Positions 44,819 through 53,804 of a DNA stretch of 64,000 bases are shown one piece after another (position 1 is the stretch's first letter; every line of letters starts with the position of its first letter). The notes under the pieces are model-generated. The model searched no databases. It saw only the letters and a program-made list of their open reading frames with translations, and was not told the DNA's origin. Source of the stretch: DASYVD01 sp050693035 (GTDB lineage Bacteria > Actinomycetota > UBA4738 > CALAEC01); NCBI GenBank assembly GCA_050693035.1, contig JBOGWB010000086.1:1-64000 (forward strand). The letters are read 5' to 3'. A program made the translations under genes and the position numbers.

Positions 44819-46114
44819 ATGGATGAGAGTGGCGGCAGGAGGATCCCGGCGGCGGTGGTGACGGTGAGCGATGGGGTCCGCGCCGGGACCCGGCGTGACG
44901 ACTCGGGCGATGCCGTGGCGGGCCTGCTCGAGGCGGCCGGTTTCGACATCGTGCAGCGAGCCGTGGTCTCCGACGAGCGCGAGGAGATCGAGGAGACGCT
45001 TCGCGACCTCACGCGGATCGCCGATCTGGTCGTGACGAGTGGGGGAACGGGGTTCGGTCCCAGGGACGTCACTCCAGAAGCGACGCGCGCGGTGATCCAC
45101 CGGGAGGCCCCCGGACTCGCCGAGCTGATGCGGACGGCCGGGACACAGAGCACTCCGATGGCGGCCTTGTCGAGAGGGGTCGCCGGCATCGTCGGGAGGT
45201 CACTCGTCGTCAACGTCCCCGGTTCCCTCCGCGGGGCCACCGAAAGCCTGGAGGCCGTGCTTCCGGTCGTCTCGCACGCCCTGGACACGCTGGCGGGGAG
45301 GACGGAGCACGTGGGGGACCGGGCGCCGGAGCCCCAACGCTCGCCGGAACGGGCCGGTCACGCGCACGACCTCTCGGACGAGCTGGCCAGGCACCTCGGG
45401 CGGGGGGAGGAGGTCGTGGTGGCCACGGCGGTCCGGGTCCACGGCTCGCCGCCCTGCCTGCCGGGGCAGAAGATCCTCGTTGGAGGAGAGGGGCCGCTCG
45501 CCGGGACGCTGGGATGCGCCGAGTTCGATACCGGGGCCGTCGCGGACGCCCCCCGGGTGCTGGCCGAAGGGAAGCCGGCGATGCGCACGTATCAGCACGA
45601 CCTCGGGTCCGTCGAGGTCTACCTGGAGCCTCATCGGCGGGCGCCGACGCTCGTCGTGCTCGGGGCAACCCCCGTGGCCGCCTGGCTCCTGCGGTGGGCG
45701 AACGATCTGGGCTACGGCACGGTATTGGTGGAGCCTCGATCCGAACGGGTCACCGATGAGCACCGGGCGCTGGCCGGAGCGGTGGCGTCGTCCCCCGAGG
45801 AGGTGTCGCTCGAGGGCGACATCGGGGCGGTCCACACCGACCATGACGCGCCGGCAGTGGCAGATCACATCGGCGTGCTCCTGAAGGCGGGGACGCGATT
45901 CGTCGGTGTGATGGGAAGCTCGCGGCATGCGGGTCCGCACCTCGACGCGCTGAAGGCGATGGGCTTCTCCGACGAGGAGGTGGCGCGGGTGCGCACTCCG
46001 GTCGGGCTCGATGTAGGGGCCCGAACCCCGCAGGAGATCGCTCTGTCCATCCTCGCCGGACTCGTCGCCGCGAGGAACGAGCGGAACGGTGGCTGGCTCG
46101 ACCGCCGTTCCTGA
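44819..46114 (+). CDS. Mog/MoaB molybdopterin adenylyltransferase fused to XdhC
   Basis: 431 residues from ATG 44819. Residues 1-165 are a complete Mog/MoaB domain (VVTVSDGV, DLVVTSGGTGFGPRDVTPEA, VNVPGSLRGATE), which adenylates molybdopterin before metal insertion. From about 180 to the end is an XdhC-type domain with an N-terminal half (VVVATAVRVHGSPPCLPGQK) and a Rossmann half (LVVLGATPVAAWLLRW, FVGVMGSSRH, GLDVGARTPQEIALSILA). Joining cofactor activation to the hydroxylase-specific chaperone is not an arrangement I know. It starts a plus-strand Moco operon. Confidence 0.8.
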   Translation: MDESGGRRIPAAVVTVSDGVRAGTRRDDSGDAVAGLLEAAGFDIVQRAVVSDEREEIEETLRDLTRIADLVVTSGGTGFGPRDVTPEATRAVIHREAPGLAELMRTAGTQSTPMAALSRGVAGIVGRSLVVNVPGSLRGATESLEAVLPVVSHALDTLAGRTEHVGDRAPEPQRSPERAGHAHDLSDELARHLGRGEEVVVATAVRVHGSPPCLPGQKILVGGEGPLAGTLGCAEFDTGAVADAPRVLAEGKPAMRTYQHDLGSVEVYLEPHRRAPTLVVLGATPVAAWLLRWANDLGYGTVLVEPRSERVTDEHRALAGAVASSPEEVSLEGDIGAVHTDHDAPAVADHIGVLLKAGTRFVGVMGSSRHAGPHLDALKAMGFSDEEVARVRTPVGLDVGARTPQEIALSILAGLVAARNERNGGWLDRRS

Positions 46115-46131
46115 GGAGCCGTGATGGGGAT

Positions 46132-46824
46132 TTGAAGGTACGGGTGAGGTTGTTCGGGGCGCTGGCCGAGCGCGCTGGGGCGGGGGAGACAGTGCTGGAC
46201 CTCGGCGATGGCGCCACGGCCGGCCGTGTCGTGGAGGCGATCGGGGACCGTCATCCGGAGACCGCCGGTCTTCTCGCCCAGGTCTCCCTGGCAGTGAACC
46301 TCGAAGTCGTTACGGCGAACGAGCCGCTTGCCGACAACGACGAGGTGGCGCTGCTCCCCCCTGTCGCCGGCGGCGAGGCGCGCATCCACGTCGGGATCCG
46401 GGAGGGATCGCCGTCGGTCGATGAAGCGCTCAAGGCGGTGGCCGCGCCCGAGGCCGGCGGGACCGTGGTCTTCCTCGGCACCGTCCGCGACCACTCCGAC
46501 GACATGGGTCGTGTGGAGCGACTCGAGTACTCCGCCTACCGGGAGATGGCCGAGAAGATCCTGAGCGACGTGGCCGGGGAAGCCGCCGCGCGGTGGCCGC
46601 TCATCGGCGTCGCCGTCTTCCACGGGGTCGGCGACCTGTCGATCGGGGACCACACCGTGGTGGTCGCCTGTTCCGCCGAGCACCGAGGCGAGGCGTTCGA
46701 GGCGTGCCGGTTCGTCATCGACGAGGTCAAGGGGCGGGTTCCCATCTGGAAGAAGGAGGTCGGGCCCGGCGGCGAGCGGTGGGTGGGCCTCGAGGGCGAA
46801 GCCCCCGGCACCGAGGCTCGATGA
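46132..46824 (+). CDS. moaX: MoaD-MoaE fusion, molybdopterin synthase
   Basis: 230 residues from TTG 46132, the only start in frame that keeps the first MoaD strand. Residues 1-81 are MoaD, ending PPVAGG; the Gly-Gly should be a free C-terminus for thiocarboxylation. Residues 84-230 are MoaE with VFLGTVRDHS, RFVIDEVKGRVPIWKKEV and the catalytic Lys residues (about 200 and 207). Mycobacterial MoaX is a similar fusion and is cleaved after Gly-Gly, so processing is expected here. It converts precursor Z to molybdopterin. Confidence 0.85.
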   Translation: MKVRVRLFGALAERAGAGETVLDLGDGATAGRVVEAIGDRHPETAGLLAQVSLAVNLEVVTANEPLADNDEVALLPPVAGGEARIHVGIREGSPSVDEALKAVAAPEAGGTVVFLGTVRDHSDDMGRVERLEYSAYREMAEKILSDVAGEAAARWPLIGVAVFHGVGDLSIGDHTVVVACSAEHRGEAFEACRFVIDEVKGRVPIWKKEVGPGGERWVGLEGEAPGTEAR

Positions 46825-48074
46825 CGGAGGGTCACGACCACCACGGTCACGACGGGGGCGACCTCCTCCCGTGGGAGGAGTATCGGCGGCGCATCCTGTC
46901 CTCGATCGAGCCGCTGCCCCACGTCGATCTCCCGCTGCGCGAGGCCTTCGGCTGCGTTCTCGCGGAGGAGGTGCGGGCCACCCGTGACATCCCCTTCTTC
47001 GCCTCGTCGGCCATGGACGGATTCGCCGTTCGCGCGGAGGACATCTCGGGGGCGACCGAGCAGCGGCCCGTGGGGCTGGTCGTGACGGGCCAGGTCGAGA
47101 TGGGCCGACCGCCCGACCTCGCGGTGGGTCCGGGAGGAGCCGTGGGGATACCGACCGGTGGCGCCCTTCCCGAGGGCGCCGACTGCGTCGTTCCCATCGA
47201 GGAGTGCCGCGTCGAGGACCGCCGTGTTCTGATCCTCCACGCAAACCCATCCGGCAGGCACGTCCGTCCCGCGGGGCAGGACCTTCGCTCGGGCGATGTC
47301 CTCCTGGGCCCCGGCACCCGCCTCCTCGGACCACAGCTCGGTCTTCTGGCGACCGGGAGCCGTGCGACCGTTCGTGTGCATCCGCCGGCGCGCGTGGTCG
47401 TGGCCTCCACCGGGGACGAGCTCGTCGAGCCGGGCGAGCCCGCCGAGTTCGGGCAGGTCCACGACGCGAACGGGCTGACGCTGTTCGGCGCGGTGCGGGA
47501 GGCGGGAGCCGAGCCGGCCGTTGGCGGGATCGTGCGCGACGACCCCGAGGCGCTGCGCAAGCTGGTGGAGACGACGGATGCCGACGCCTTCGTGAGCTCC
47601 GGGGGTGTGTCGGTTGGTGAGCGTGACCCGGTGAAGGCAGCCTTCCTCGAGGGCGGCGAAGTGGAGTTCTTCCGGCTCGCTATCCAGCCGGGGATGCCCC
47701 AGGCGTTCGGCCGCGTCGGCGGGCGGCCGTTCTTCGGGCTTCCCGGGAACCCCGTTTCGGTGTTCGTGTCATTCGAGCTGTTCGTGCGTCCGGCGATCCT
47801 CGCGCTCATGGGGCGCCGCGACCTGTTCCGTCCGGAGATCCCGGCGTCGCTGGAAGCCGACATCGAGGGCCTTCCGCGGAAGACCCGCTTCGCTCGGGTG
47901 CGCGTGCGTCGGGCGGACGGCGGCTTCCTCGCCTCTCCCATCGGCGGCCCGCAGTCGAACCTGCTCTCGACCGCGGCCCGGGCCAACGGCCTGGCCATCA
48001 TTCCGGCGGGGACGAAGGTGATGCTCGCGGGCGCCGAGTGCGCGGTGATTCTCATCGGCGACGTGGAGGCATGA
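46821..48074 (+). CDS. moeA: molybdopterin molybdenumtransferase
   Basis: 417 residues, ATGA overlap with the MoaD-MoaE gene. The His-rich start (EGHDHHGHDGG) is unusual and may bind metal. SSAMDGFAVRAED, PTGGALPEGADCVVPIEE, DEL-containing VVASTGDELVEPG, FVSSGGVSVGERDPVK and FGLPGNPVSVFVSF are the MoeA hallmarks. It inserts molybdate into adenylated molybdopterin. It overlaps moaC. Confidence 0.9.
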   Translation: MTEGHDHHGHDGGDLLPWEEYRRRILSSIEPLPHVDLPLREAFGCVLAEEVRATRDIPFFASSAMDGFAVRAEDISGATEQRPVGLVVTGQVEMGRPPDLAVGPGGAVGIPTGGALPEGADCVVPIEECRVEDRRVLILHANPSGRHVRPAGQDLRSGDVLLGPGTRLLGPQLGLLATGSRATVRVHPPARVVVASTGDELVEPGEPAEFGQVHDANGLTLFGAVREAGAEPAVGGIVRDDPEALRKLVETTDADAFVSSGGVSVGERDPVKAAFLEGGEVEFFRLAIQPGMPQAFGRVGGRPFFGLPGNPVSVFVSFELFVRPAILALMGRRDLFRPEIPASLEADIEGLPRKTRFARVRVRRADGGFLASPIGGPQSNLLSTAARANGLAIIPAGTKVMLAGAECAVILIGDVEA

Positions 48075-48556
48075 CGGTGGGCGAAGGCGCGAACGAAGAC
48101 CGTCCCGAGGACGCCGTCCGGATGGTCGAGGTCGGAGGAAAGGAGATGACGGAACGACGGGCTGTGGCGTCGTGCGTGGTGTCAATGACGCCCGACGCGT
48201 GTGCCCGCCTGATCGCGGGGACGCCCAAGGGCGATCCCCTGGAGGCGGCCCGCGTCGCGGGGCTGCTCGGGGCGAAGCGCACCCCCGAGCTCCTCCCGTT
48301 CTGCCATCCGGTTGCCATCACCGGAGCGGAGGTGGCCGTGGAGCCGGACCCGGCGGAGGGCCGGGTGACGATCCGGGCCACCGTGAGAGCGCGGGACCGC
48401 ACCGGCGTTGAGATGGAGGCCCTGACCGCGTGCGCGCTCGCGGCGCTCTCCATCTACGACACGACGAAGGCGTACGATCGCGCCGCGGTCATCTCAGATC
48501 TCAAGCTCGTCGAGAAGGACGGAGGGAAGAGCGGGCAGTACCGACGGGGTACGTGA
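48071..48556 (+). CDS. moaC: cyclic pyranopterin monophosphate synthase
   Basis: 161 residues, ATGA overlap with moeA. GKEMTERRAVASC, KRTPELLPFCHPVAITGAEV, GVEMEALTACALAALSIYD and SDLKLVEKDGGKSG cover the whole MoaC fold, including active-site Lys and Asp. It makes precursor Z together with MoaA; no moaA is in the window, so that gene is elsewhere. Confidence 0.9.
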   Translation: MTVGEGANEDRPEDAVRMVEVGGKEMTERRAVASCVVSMTPDACARLIAGTPKGDPLEAARVAGLLGAKRTPELLPFCHPVAITGAEVAVEPDPAEGRVTIRATVRARDRTGVEMEALTACALAALSIYDTTKAYDRAAVISDLKLVEKDGGKSGQYRRGT

Positions 48557-48617
48557 GGAAGCGCTGCCTGTCATTCTGTTGCGGGGCCACACCGGACTTG
48601 GTTGACTCGGAGGACGC

Positions 48618-49838
48618 ATGAAGCGGGACGAGCGATTCGCGGAAGAGGCGGGGCGCGACGCCGAGCGGATGACCGCGTTCCTCAGCGACCTCATCGCCAG
48701 GCCCAGCCTGTCGCGGCGCGAGGACGCCGTGGTCCAGCGGATCGCTTCCGAGATGACTGACCTTGGTTTCGACGAGGTCACGGTGGACGGATTCGGGAGC
48801 GTCATCGGCCGCATCGGTGACGGACCGGTCCACATCGTCTACGACTCCCACATCGACGTCGTGGACGTCGGCGACCCCGCAACCTGGAAGACGCGGCCGT
48901 TCGAGCCGGTGATCGAGGGGCGGACCCTCTACGGGCGAGGTGCGTCGGACAACAAGGCCGCCACCGCCTCGATGGTCTACGGCGCCGCGATGATCAAGCG
49001 GCTGGGGATCGACGCTTCCCGGTTCACGATCCACGTCATCGGGACCGTGCAGGAGGAGGACTGCGACGGGCTCGCCCTCGAGCACATCCTCACGAAGGAG
49101 CTGCCCGACGTGAAGCTCGTGGTGCTTGGAGAGGCCACCAACCTCCAGGTCTATCGGGGGCATCGTGGGCGCGTGGAGTTTGCCGTCCACACGCGGGGCC
49201 GGGCGGCGCACGCCTCCGCCCCCGAGCGCGGCATCAACGCCATCTACAAGATGGCCCCGATCCTCCAGCAGATCGAGGAGCTCAACGATCGTCTGTCCGT
49301 GGACCCGTTCCTGGGCAAGGGCACGGTGGTGGTGTCGAGGGTCGAGGCCCAGACCCCCTCGATCAACGCGGTCCCCGACGGGTGCACGATCTACCTGGAC
49401 CGCCGACTCACACTCGGAGAGTCGGTGGAGTCGGCGCGGAACGAGCTCGAGTCGCTGCCGGCGGTGCAGGACGGGGAGGCGACCATCGAGCTGCTGTCCT
49501 ACGAGGGCAAGAGCTACACGGGCCTCACGCTGGTGACGGACAAGTACTTCCCCACGTGGGTGATCCCGGAGAGCGATCCGGCGGTGGCGGCCGGCGTGGG
49601 GGCGGCCGAGCGGGCGCTTGGCCGGACCCCCGAGGTCGGCCGCTGGGTGTTCTCCACGAACGGTGTGGCCAGCGCCGGGAAGCTCGGGATCACCACGATC
49701 GGGTTCGGTCCGAGCAACGAGGTGTGGGCGCACAGCCCCGACGACCAGTGTCCCATCGACGACCTCCCACAGGCGGCGGCGTGGTACGCCGCGTTCCCGG
49801 AGGTCTACCTGTCGGCGTCGGGCGAGCGGGCGGGCTAG
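48618..49838 (+). CDS. ygeY: YgeY-type M20 amidohydrolase
   Basis: 406 residues. Zinc-binding motifs YDSHIDVVDVGD and GRGASDNKAATA, the catalytic Glu-Glu in GTVQEEDCDGLA, and HSPDDQCPIDDLP at the end define the M20 family. The order HIDVVDVGDPATWKTRPFEP is that of YgeY, linked to molybdenum hydroxylase and purine catabolism clusters. It probably opens a carbamoyl- or ureido-type intermediate. It opens the purine part of the operon, 61 bases after moaC. Confidence 0.8.
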   Translation: MKRDERFAEEAGRDAERMTAFLSDLIARPSLSRREDAVVQRIASEMTDLGFDEVTVDGFGSVIGRIGDGPVHIVYDSHIDVVDVGDPATWKTRPFEPVIEGRTLYGRGASDNKAATASMVYGAAMIKRLGIDASRFTIHVIGTVQEEDCDGLALEHILTKELPDVKLVVLGEATNLQVYRGHRGRVEFAVHTRGRAAHASAPERGINAIYKMAPILQQIEELNDRLSVDPFLGKGTVVVSRVEAQTPSINAVPDGCTIYLDRRLTLGESVESARNELESLPAVQDGEATIELLSYEGKSYTGLTLVTDKYFPTWVIPESDPAVAAGVGAAERALGRTPEVGRWVFSTNGVASAGKLGITTIGFGPSNEVWAHSPDDQCPIDDLPQAAAWYAAFPEVYLSASGERAG

Positions 49839-49848
49839 GAGGCCGGAT

Positions 49849-52479
49849 ATGGCCACGCTGCGGTTCACGTTGAACGGGCATCCCGCGGAGGCAGAACCTC
49901 GCGAGGGAGCCAGCCTCCTCGACGTCCTCCGGGAAGACTGCGGACTCACCTCGATGAAGGACGGGTGCGCTCCCGAGGGCTCCTGCGGCGCGTGCACCGT
50001 GATCGTCGACGGCAAGGCCGTGGTGTCGTGCGCTCAGAGGGCCGCCCGAGCCGAGGGCAAGCACGTCACGACGCTCGAGGGTCTGCCCCAGGAGACGCGC
50101 GACCGGTGGGCCGACTCGTTCGTGGCTTCCGGCGCTTCCCAGTGCGGGTTCTGCTCGCCGGGGATCGTCATGAAGTCCGAGGCCATGCTGGAGAAGAATC
50201 CCCAACCCTCTCGGGAGGAGATCGCTCGGGGGCTGGCGGGGAACCTGTGCCGGTGCACGGGCTACGTGAAGATCGTGGACGCGGTGGACCTCGCCGCCCG
50301 GGCCCGCCGCGGTGAGCACGTCCCCGGTCCCGAAACGTCCGGCCGTGTGGGGGCCCGAACCGCCCGGTACGAGGGCCGGGACCTGGCCCTCGGCTCGAAG
50401 CCCTACGTCAACGACATGACGGCCGAAGGCCTGCTCCACGGGGCGGTTCGCTTCTCCGACCACCCGCGGGCGAGGGTCCTCCGGATCGACACGACGAAGG
50501 CGGAGGCCCATCCCGAGGTCGTCGCCGTCGTGACGGCGAAGGACGTGCCGGGAGAGCGGCTCCAGGGACTCATCACCAGGGATTGGCGGCAGTTCGTGGC
50601 TGAAGGTGAGGTCACCAGCTGCGTCGGCGATGTCCTCGCCGCGGTGGCTGCGGAGACCCGGGCGGGGGCGCGCGAAGCGGCGGGGCTCGTCGAGGTGGAC
50701 TACGAGGTGCTGGAGCCGGTGACGGATCCCCGCGACGCCCTGAAGCCCGACGCCCCCGAGCTCCAGGAGAACGGCAACGTGCTCTCCGTATCGAAGGTCA
50801 AGCAGGGAGACGTGGACGCCGCCTTGAAGGACGCCGCCCATCGGGTCACCGAGCGGTTCGAGACCCAGTGGATCGAGCACGCGTTCCTCGAGCCGGAGTC
50901 CTCCCTGGCCGTGCCGTCGGAGGACGGCGGGCTGCACTTCTACTCCCAGGGACAGGGCGTCTGGGACGACCGCCGGCAGGTCGCATCGTTCCTCGGCCTG
51001 CCCGTGGAGAAGATCCGGGCCACGCAGGTATCGAACGGGGGGGCGTTCGGGGCGAAGGAGGACCTCAACGTCCAGTGCCACGCGTCCCTCCTGGCCCTCC
51101 GAACTGAGCGGCCGGTCAGGATCACGCTGTCGCGGGCGGAGAGCATCCGCTTCCACGCCAAGCGCCACCCGCTGTACATGGAGTACACGGCGGGATCCGA
51201 TGCGGACGGCCACCTGGTGGCGGTGCGGGCGCGGATCATCGGCGACACCGGCGCCTACGCCAGCGTGGGCGACAAGGTCCTGGAGCGCGCGGCGGGACAT
51301 GCCTGCGGGCCGTACAAGGTTCCCAACGTCGACGTGGAGGCCCGCGCCGTCTACACGAACAACCCGCCGGCGGGAGCCATGCGGGGGTTCGGGGTGAACC
51401 AGGTGAACTTCGCCGTGGAGGGCATCCTCGACCTGCTCGCCGAGCAGGTGGGCATCGATCTTTGGGAGATCAGGTGGCGGAACGCCCTCGCCGAGGGCGA
51501 CACGTTCGCCACCGGGCAGGTCCTTGGGCCCGGCGTCGGGCTGAAGAAGACCCTGGAAGCGGTGCGAGACGCGTTCCATTCGGCGAAGTACGCGGGCATC
51601 GCCTGTGGCCTCAAGAACAGCGGCGTCGGAAACGGCCTCACCGAGTGGGGAAAGGCCATCCTGCGGGTCGAGGACGACGGCTCCGTCACGCTCTTCCATT
51701 CGTGGACGGAGATGGGCCAGGGCGTCCACACCGCGCTGCTCCAGATCGCCTGCGAGGAGCTGGGGCTCTCCCCGGAGAGGGTCCGGGTCGCGGTGGACAC
51801 GATCCGAGACATCGACACCGGGCAGTGCACCGCGTCCCGATCCACCGTGCTCGGTGGCAGGGCGGTGATCGAGGCCGCGCGCAAGCTCAACGCCCAGCTC
51901 GACGGGAAGAAGCTCGAGGAGCTCGCCGGCGAGGAGTTCTACGGCGAGTATAAGGTCGACTGGACCCATAAGCTCGGCACCGGACCCCCCGGGGGCGCCA
52001 CCCACTACGCGTATGGATGGGCTACCCAGGTGTGCATCCTCGACGAGAATGGTCGCATCGAGCGGATCGTGGCCGCCCACGACGTGGGGAGGGTCATCAA
52101 CCCCACGCTCCTGGAGGGTCAGATCGAAGGGGCAGTGCACATGGGTCTGGGACATGCCCTATCCGAGGAGCTCGTCCTGGAGGGCGGAGTGCCCACGACC
52201 ACCACGCTGAAGTCGCTCGGCATCATCCCTCCCATCGGGATGCCAGAGGTCGAGTGCCTGTTCGTGGAGGAGCATCAGCCCGAGGGACCCTACGGAGCGA
52301 AGGGGGTAGGTGAGATCGGGCTGGTGCCGACGGCCTCGGCCGTGCGGACCGCGCTCTATCGCTACGACGGGGAGTTCCGCACCCGGCTGCCGATGGTCGA
52401 CTCACCGGCGGCGCGGGCGGCGGTTCCGCGGTTGGCCGCGGCGGCCGCACGCCGGAGCGGAGAGGATCCTGCCACGTGA
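49849..52479 (+). CDS. xanthine dehydrogenase-type molybdenum hydroxylase, 2Fe-2S and Moco domains fused
   Basis: 876 residues from ATG 49849. Residues 1-160 hold two 2Fe-2S clusters (DGCAPEGSCGACTV; QCGFCSPG..LCRCTGY). From about 175 the Moco domain follows: NGGAFGAKED, GAMRGFGVNQVNFAVEG, EMGQGVHTALLQIA and the catalytic Glu in YGAKGVGEIGLVPTA. There is no FAD domain, so electrons must leave through a partner, perhaps the FAD protein at 54808. It resembles the selenium-dependent xanthine dehydrogenases found beside ygeY and ssnA. Substrate is a purine by context. Confidence 0.85.
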   Translation: MATLRFTLNGHPAEAEPREGASLLDVLREDCGLTSMKDGCAPEGSCGACTVIVDGKAVVSCAQRAARAEGKHVTTLEGLPQETRDRWADSFVASGASQCGFCSPGIVMKSEAMLEKNPQPSREEIARGLAGNLCRCTGYVKIVDAVDLAARARRGEHVPGPETSGRVGARTARYEGRDLALGSKPYVNDMTAEGLLHGAVRFSDHPRARVLRIDTTKAEAHPEVVAVVTAKDVPGERLQGLITRDWRQFVAEGEVTSCVGDVLAAVAAETRAGAREAAGLVEVDYEVLEPVTDPRDALKPDAPELQENGNVLSVSKVKQGDVDAALKDAAHRVTERFETQWIEHAFLEPESSLAVPSEDGGLHFYSQGQGVWDDRRQVASFLGLPVEKIRATQVSNGGAFGAKEDLNVQCHASLLALRTERPVRITLSRAESIRFHAKRHPLYMEYTAGSDADGHLVAVRARIIGDTGAYASVGDKVLERAAGHACGPYKVPNVDVEARAVYTNNPPAGAMRGFGVNQVNFAVEGILDLLAEQVGIDLWEIRWRNALAEGDTFATGQVLGPGVGLKKTLEAVRDAFHSAKYAGIACGLKNSGVGNGLTEWGKAILRVEDDGSVTLFHSWTEMGQGVHTALLQIACEELGLSPERVRVAVDTIRDIDTGQCTASRSTVLGGRAVIEAARKLNAQLDGKKLEELAGEEFYGEYKVDWTHKLGTGPPGGATHYAYGWATQVCILDENGRIERIVAAHDVGRVINPTLLEGQIEGAVHMGLGHALSEELVLEGGVPTTTTLKSLGIIPPIGMPEVECLFVEEHQPEGPYGAKGVGEIGLVPTASAVRTALYRYDGEFRTRLPMVDSPAARAAVPRLAAAAARRSGEDPAT

Positions 52480-53804
52480 CCCTGGCGCTCACCGGCGGCA
52501 CCGTGGTGACCGGGCTGGACCGAACGGAGCTGACCGAGGCCGACGTCGTCCTCGACGGCCCCAGGATCGCGGCGGTGGGCGGCCGCCTTCCCGACGACTC
52601 GTCCGTGCGTGACTGCTCCGGATGCCTGGTGATCCCGGGGAACGTCTGCGCCCACCATCACCTCTACTCCTCCCTGGCGAGGGGAATGCCGTACCGGCTC
52701 GAGGCGCCCCGCAACTTCCTCCAGATCCTCCAGCGGGTGTGGTGGCGGCTGGACCGAGCCCTGGACGAGGACCTGGTCCGAGCGTCGGCTCTCGTCGGGG
52801 CGCTCGACGCCGTGCTCTCGGGCACCACGACCATCGTCGACCATCACTCCTCACCGAACGCCGTCGACGGCTCGCTCGATCTGGTGGCCGACGCCCTCGA
52901 AGAGGTGGGGATCCGCTCGGTGCTGGCCTACGAGGTCAGCGACCGAGACGGTCGGGAGCGGGCTCAGGCGGGAATCGGGGAGAATGCACGGTTCATCGAC
53001 CGCCGCCACCGGCTGTCCCGGGGGATGGTCGGCGCGCACGCGTCCTTCACCCTTTCGGAAGAGACCCTGGTGGCGTGCGTCGAGCTGGCTCGTCGATCGC
53101 GGACCGGGATCCACGTCCACGTGGCCGAGGACGAGACGGATCAGGCAGACGCGGAGGGGCGGTTCCGCCGCCGGGTGGTCCAGCGTCTTGCGGACTCGGG
53201 GGCGCTTTCGGAATCCGACCTCCTGGCCCACTGCGTGCACCTGGAGCAGGCCGAGGCGGCCATCGTGCGCGAGGCCGGGGCCACCATCGCTCACAACCCT
53301 CGATCGAACATGAACAACGGCGTCGGCCGGGCTCGGGTGGCCCTGCTCGGGGAGCGGGTCGCCCTGGGGACCGACGGGATCGGCGGCGACATGATCACCG
53401 AGTCCCAGACTGCCTACTGGCGGGCCCGCGAAGACGATGTCCTGGTGACGCCGGCGTGGGCGCTCGGGCGCCTGTCGGAGGGGGCGCGGTTCGCCGGCCG
53501 CGCCTGGCGCGAGCCTCAGCTCGGCAGGATCGAGCCCGGGGCGCCGGCCGACGTCGTGGTGGTGGAGTACACCCCTCCCACGCCCCTCACCGTCGACGGC
53601 TTCCCGGGACATTGGATCTTCGGGATCTCCTCGCGCCACGTCCGGGACGTGATCGTGGCCGGGGAGGTGGTAGTGGACCACCGCCGGCCGGTGCGCGTCG
53701 ACCCGGAGGAGATCCTGTCGAACGCGTCCGGCGAGGCGGCCCGGTTGTGGGACCGGCTCACCGAGATCGAGCCGCACGAGTTCGAGCCCGCGGGCGCGCG
53801 ATGA
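52476..53804 (+). CDS. ssnA: SsnA family amidohydrolase
   Basis: 442 residues, GTGA overlap with the hydroxylase gene. [19 protein letters not shown] (metal site 1), [22 protein letters not shown] and [15 protein letters not shown] are the metal ligands of the cytosine/guanine deaminase group, in the SsnA pattern. SsnA belongs to the anaerobic purine gene set; its exact substrate is debated, with deamination or hydrolysis of a purine product likely. Confidence 0.8.
   Translation: MTLALTGGTVVTGLDRTELTEADVVLDGPRIAAVGGRLPDDSSVRDCSGCLVIPGNVCAHHHLYSSLARGMPYRLEAPRNFLQILQRVWWRLDRALDEDLVRASALVGALDAVLSGTTTIVDHHSSPNAVDGSLDLVADALEEVGIRSVLAYEVSDRDGRERAQAGIGENARFIDRRHRLSRGMVGAHASFTLSEETLVACVELARRSRTGIHVHVAEDETDQADAEGRFRRRVVQRLADSGALSESDLLAHCVHLEQAEAAIVREAGATIAHNPRSNMNNGVGRARVALLGERVALGTDGIGGDMITESQTAYWRAREDDVLVTPAWALGRLSEGARFAGRAWREPQLGRIEPGAPADVVVVEYTPPTPLTVDGFPGHWIFGISSRHVRDVIVAGEVVVDHRRPVRVDPEEILSNASGEAARLWDRLTEIEPHEFEPAGAR

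Noticed and set aside
49690..52155. 821-codon minus-strand frame opposite the fused hydroxylase
   Set aside because: The plus strand has full Fe-S and Moco motifs here; the antisense product has none and is compositionally skewed.
49849..52479. selenoprotein with in-frame UGA, given the resemblance to selenium-dependent xanthine dehydrogenases
   Set aside because: The frame has no internal TGA; selenium, if present, would be a labile cofactor and not selenocysteine.
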